A DNA stretch of 64,000 bases from Anagrus nilaparvatae (Eukaryota > Arthropoda > Insecta > Hymenoptera > Mymaridae), in contig JAKSXM010000007.1 of assembly GCA_022575985.1 (NCBI GenBank), positions 2,606,501 to 2,670,500 of the forward strand, in the 5' to 3' direction. Positions within the stretch are counted from its first letter, which is position 1. The number at the start of each line of letters is the position of its first letter. The notes beneath the pieces are model-generated. The model saw nothing but the letters and a program-made list of their open reading frames with translations. It did not search any database and was not told the origin of the DNA. Of this stretch, positions 61,173 to 64,000 are shown one piece after another. The position numbers and the translations under genes were made by a program.

Positions 61173-61414
61173 ATATATATAAATCTTTAATTTTGTATGT
61201 TTGTTTGTTTGTCCGAAATGGGTAAACTTGAACGCGATATAAGTTAGAGACGCGGGGTTTACGGCAAAAGACGGCAAAAATTACGGATCAAAACATAGGC
61301 TAGGTTTCGTTTCGATTGATAACGACAAAAATTTTTTACGCTGAAAAAACTGAATTTTCAAGAAAAAAATTTTTATTAAATTTTTAAAAAAAAACAAAAA
61401 AACAAAAAACCGAG

Positions 61415-61736
61415 GAAAAATTTTACTATCAAAAAGAATTTCATTCGATTCGGGTATATTTTTTACGTATCCACCTAAATTTTCAAGGCGATCGGTTCGA
61501 TCTGTCAAAAGATACAATAATTTTTCGAAAATTATAAAATTTTAGGACTAATATTATATATATTTCTAATTTTTATAAAAATTTTACTATCAAAAAGAAT
61601 TTCATTCGATTCGGGTATATTTTTTACGTATCCACCTAAATTTTCAAGGCGATCGGTTCGATCTGTCAAAAGATACAATAATTTTTCGAAAATTATAAAA
61701 TTTTAGGACTAATATTATACATATTTCTAATTTTTA
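61415..61736. repeat. 161-bp tandem duplication in the middle Helitron-like unit
   Basis: Sequence from TTTTACTATCAAAAAGAATT (61,421) repeats 161 bp later (61,582) with almost no change, absent from the other two units. A recent local duplication. Confidence 0.88.
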
Positions 61737-62830
61737 TCAGTCACTGATGTAGTTACTGAACATAGTAACTAAAAGAAACTTGAACAGCTTTTATCATCAA
61801 GCAGAACCCTAGAACGGATAGTCGAGGGACACAACGACTGTTTGCGGAACCTATGGAAGGGTAGCGAAGCTTTGAATTGCTGATCACTAATTATTAGTCT
61901 GGGTTCGTATGCCCGTAATTTTTATGATCCAGTAAATTTTAGAGTATACTTAGGGTAAAAAAAGGTTATTTTACAAAATATTGAGTAACATAAAACAACA
62001 TATTTTTGGAAAAATAAAGTCGCAGGGGTCCAGGGGGGCGCAGCCCCCATGGTGGCTGCCGGGGCGAGCGAAGCGAGCCGGAGGCAGCTAGTATATATAT
62101 AAATCTTTAATTATGTGTGTATGTGTGTATGTCCGAACGCGATAAACGAGAACACGATAAAAGCTACAGACATCGGGTTTACGGCAAAAGACGGCAAAAA
62201 TTACGGGTCAAAACATAGGCTAGGTCTTGTTTTGATTGATAACGACCAAAAATTTTTATGTTGAAAAAACTGAATTTCTAAGAAAAAAATTTTTCATCAA
62301 ATTTTGAAAAAATACCAAAAAAACTGAAAACCGAGGAAAAATTTTACTATCAAAAAGAATTTTATTCGATTCGGGCATATTTTTTACGTATCCACCGAAA
62401 TTTTCAAGTTAATCGGCTCGATCTGTCAAAAGTTACAATCATTTTTCGAAAATTGTAAAAGTTTAGGACTAATATATTATATATATTTGTAATTCTTACC
62501 AGTTACTAATTTAGTAGCTCAATAGAGTAACTAAAAGAAACTTGTACAGGTATTATCAGGGAGAATCCTAGAATTGGTAGTTGAGGGAAGCAACTGCCAC
62601 TTGCGGATCCTAGGGAAGGGTAATCAAGCTTTGTATCGCTGATCACTAATTATCCGCATGAGTTCCAACGTCCGTAATTTTTATGATTCAGTAAATTTTA
62701 GATAATAATTCGGGTAAAAAAAGGTTGTTTTATAAAATATTGAGTAACCTAAAATAACATATTCTCGGAAAAATCAAGTTGCAGGGGTCCAGGGGGGCGC
62801 AGCCAGTATATATATATATATATAGAATCA

Positions 62831-63583
62831 CAAAGGGTCTAAGGGTCTAAACAAATATAATAATTTTTTATTTGATTAAAAAATATTGCATAAATCTAAA
62901 TCTATATCTATCTATATATATATTAATCCTTGAAGATTATATTTTAGCGTGCCTGCGATTCCCGATGTATCTAAACTTTTTTTTATAAAAATTTTTATGT
63001 AGTACATCTTATTTTTATGTGACACTGATGTATCTTTACTATGATACCTTTTTTTTAAATTAGGTACTTTCTACTTGAATATCAAATTTTGATGATTATT
63101 AATAAATTTTGAAAATAGTTAATTAAATTCAATACTTAGTTTTTGTTTAGATTTTTGGTGTTTAGTGCCATAATTAATTTCTAAGTGGGTCATAAAATCA
63201 ATATTAATTATATACTTTATTTGTTAAAATAATGTCCCGATGTATCTAAAGCTTTTTATATGAAAATTTTTATGTAGTACATCTTATTTTTTTGTGACAC
63301 TGATGTATCTTTACTATGATACCTTTTTTTTAACTGAGGTACTTCCTACTTTAATGTCAAATTTTGATGATTGTTGATAATTTTTGAAAACTTTTAATTA
63401 AATTCAATACTTAGTTATTGTTTAGATTGTTGGTGTTTAGTGCTATAATTAATTTCTAAGTAGGTCATAAAATCAATATTAATTAGGTACTTTATTTGTT
63501 GAAAAAATACAGAATGCAGTAGAGAAATTAGAATCTAAAAAAATAAAACGATAAATGGTATTAATTTGTGATATATTTATTCT
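62831..63583. other. Right inner part of the DDE transposon, with a tandem duplication
   Basis: Lies between the Helitron block and the right 22-bp inverted repeat, where the transposase N-terminus would be expected, but no coding sequence can be read. It is mostly the 275-bp duplication listed separately. Confidence 0.45.
62961..63510. repeat. 275-bp tandem duplication
   Basis: The copy starting at 62,961 (CCCGATGTATCTAAA) repeats from 63,236. The two share TATGTAGTACATCTTATTTT, GTGACACTGATGTATCTTTA and TTGGTGTTTAGTG, with scattered substitutions. Non-coding. Confidence 0.9.
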
Positions 63584-63605
63584 CTTATCTTACCCCGACA
63601 TACCC

Positions 63606-64000
63606 TTTATTACTAACAATTGTCTGGAATGGTCATTTATTTGCAACTTATTTTTAGAGTAATGTCCAGAAAAATTTTAATTTTCTTATTTTTATTCATT
63701 AAAATGTTGAATGGAAATTGTTTGTGTAAAAAAGAACGTTTTTCATGATACATAGTCATTTAAAATGTTATTAATAGCACATATTATTAGTATCAATTTT
63801 TTTTATATTCTTTAAAGTTTAATAAACTGTTTTTTATTGTTTTCAGTCATAATAAGTATTACATCCATAAAATAATTAATTATTTGGCTAAAATGCCTAC
63901 TTGTTTTAAAGTTTTATTACTTTTCTTGACATGGAAAAAATCGGTAAAACCCTTCCTTTAAAACATCAAACAATACAAAAATTAATCTTCTATAATGTTA
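63606..64000. other. Flank beyond the right inverted repeat
   Basis: AT-rich, no gene recognised. Confidence 0.4.

Larger units (their letters stand above)
59763..62830. mobile_element. Block of Helitron-like repeats and ATCCT microsatellite
   Basis: Three related units (59,764-60,477; 61,173-62,093; 62,094-62,812) start with TATATATATAAATCTTTAAT. They share GATTCGGGYATATTTTTTAC and AGAATTGGTAGTTGAGGG-like interiors, and end in GGGGTCCAGGGGGGCGCAGC. The middle unit has a complete 3' end, a GGCTGCC ... GGCAGC stem followed by CTAG and then T. A CTAG end next to a GC-rich hairpin and A/T insertion sites are Helitron features; no Rep/helicase is present. The block interrupts the DDE transposon just 5' of its catalytic region. 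Confidence 0.6.
45234..63605. mobile_element. Putative DDE transposon bounded by 22-bp inverted repeats, expanded by nested insertions
   Basis: A 22-bp sequence at 45,234-45,255 (starting GGGTATGTTGGGGTAAG) recurs in reverse complement at 63,584-63,605 with a single mismatch. Between them lies one degenerate minus-strand transposase (59.76-58.82 kb, then 46.36-46.09 kb), a 12.46-kb palindrome and a roughly 3-kb Helitron/microsatellite block. Removing those two insertions leaves about 2.8 kb, a normal size for an autonomous cut-and-paste transposon. I infer that the 22-bp repeats are its termini; no clear target duplication is visible outside them. Confidence 0.5.

Noticed and set aside
1..64000. 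CRISPR array, rRNA, tRNA or bacterial-style operon
   Set aside because: Tandem repeats here lack unique spacers, no conserved tRNA B-box or rRNA segments were seen by eye, and the gene structure is eukaryotic. A tRNA scan was not possible.

Overview
The window looks like AT-rich insect nuclear DNA. The evidence is two intronless chemosensory ionotropic-receptor (IR-type) genes, one exon of a nicotinic acetylcholine receptor alpha subunit, non-LTR retrotransposons with short-repeat tails, and many MITE and foldback elements. A hymenopteran such as a parasitoid wasp is my guess; nothing here proves the order. There is no bacterial-style operon, rRNA, CRISPR array or recognisable tRNA.

Layout. 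0-8 kb: hairpins, a foldback (3.16-4.09 kb), two minisatellites (4.98-5.60 kb), and a TTAA-flanked inverted-repeat element (6.16-7.86 kb) carrying leucine-rich-repeat exons. 8-12 kb: IR gene 1 on the minus strand. 13.7-14.8 kb: a 1.15-kb foldback. 15.8-18.2, 21.2-22.4 and 24.2-26.9 kb: three broken non-LTR elements. 22.7-23.3 kb: a TTAA-type MITE. 23.3-24.0 kb: a second copy of the IR gene 1 flanks with almost the whole gene deleted. 28.6-31.2 kb: an IR tail pseudogene, then IR gene 2. 31.4-32.4 kb: another foldback. 37.35-37.49 kb: the nAChR TM2-TM3 exon on the minus strand, alone in about 14 kb of otherwise empty DNA. 45.2-63.6 kb: a nested transposon complex.

The most striking structure is a 12.46-kb near-perfect palindrome at 46,362-58,817, with arms of 5.96 and 6.46 kb around a 44-bp spacer. 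Its ends are inverted TTCCCTGGTGC termini followed by AACGTT-rich 25-bp satellite arrays. It interrupts a degenerate minus-strand transposase between the catalytic DDE region (58.8-59.8 kb) and the C-terminal CCSH zinc-finger region (46.1-46.36 kb). ACTTA lies on both sides as a candidate target duplication. Each arm holds smaller hairpins related to the separate 13.7-kb foldback. The right arm alone carries a TTAA-flanked MITE with a pogo-like MITE inside it, and the left arm preserves the empty site. The broken transposase lies between inverted 22-bp repeats 18.4 kb apart (45,234 and 63,584). This suggests a roughly 2.8-kb DNA transposon that later received the palindrome and a block of Helitron-like and ATCCT-microsatellite repeats.

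Functionally, the only genes likely to work are the two IR genes (membrane chemoreceptor-type channels) and, if its other exons exist outside the window, the nAChR gene. The IR relics show local birth and death of that family. The rest is mobile and repetitive DNA, dominated by inverted-repeat architectures.
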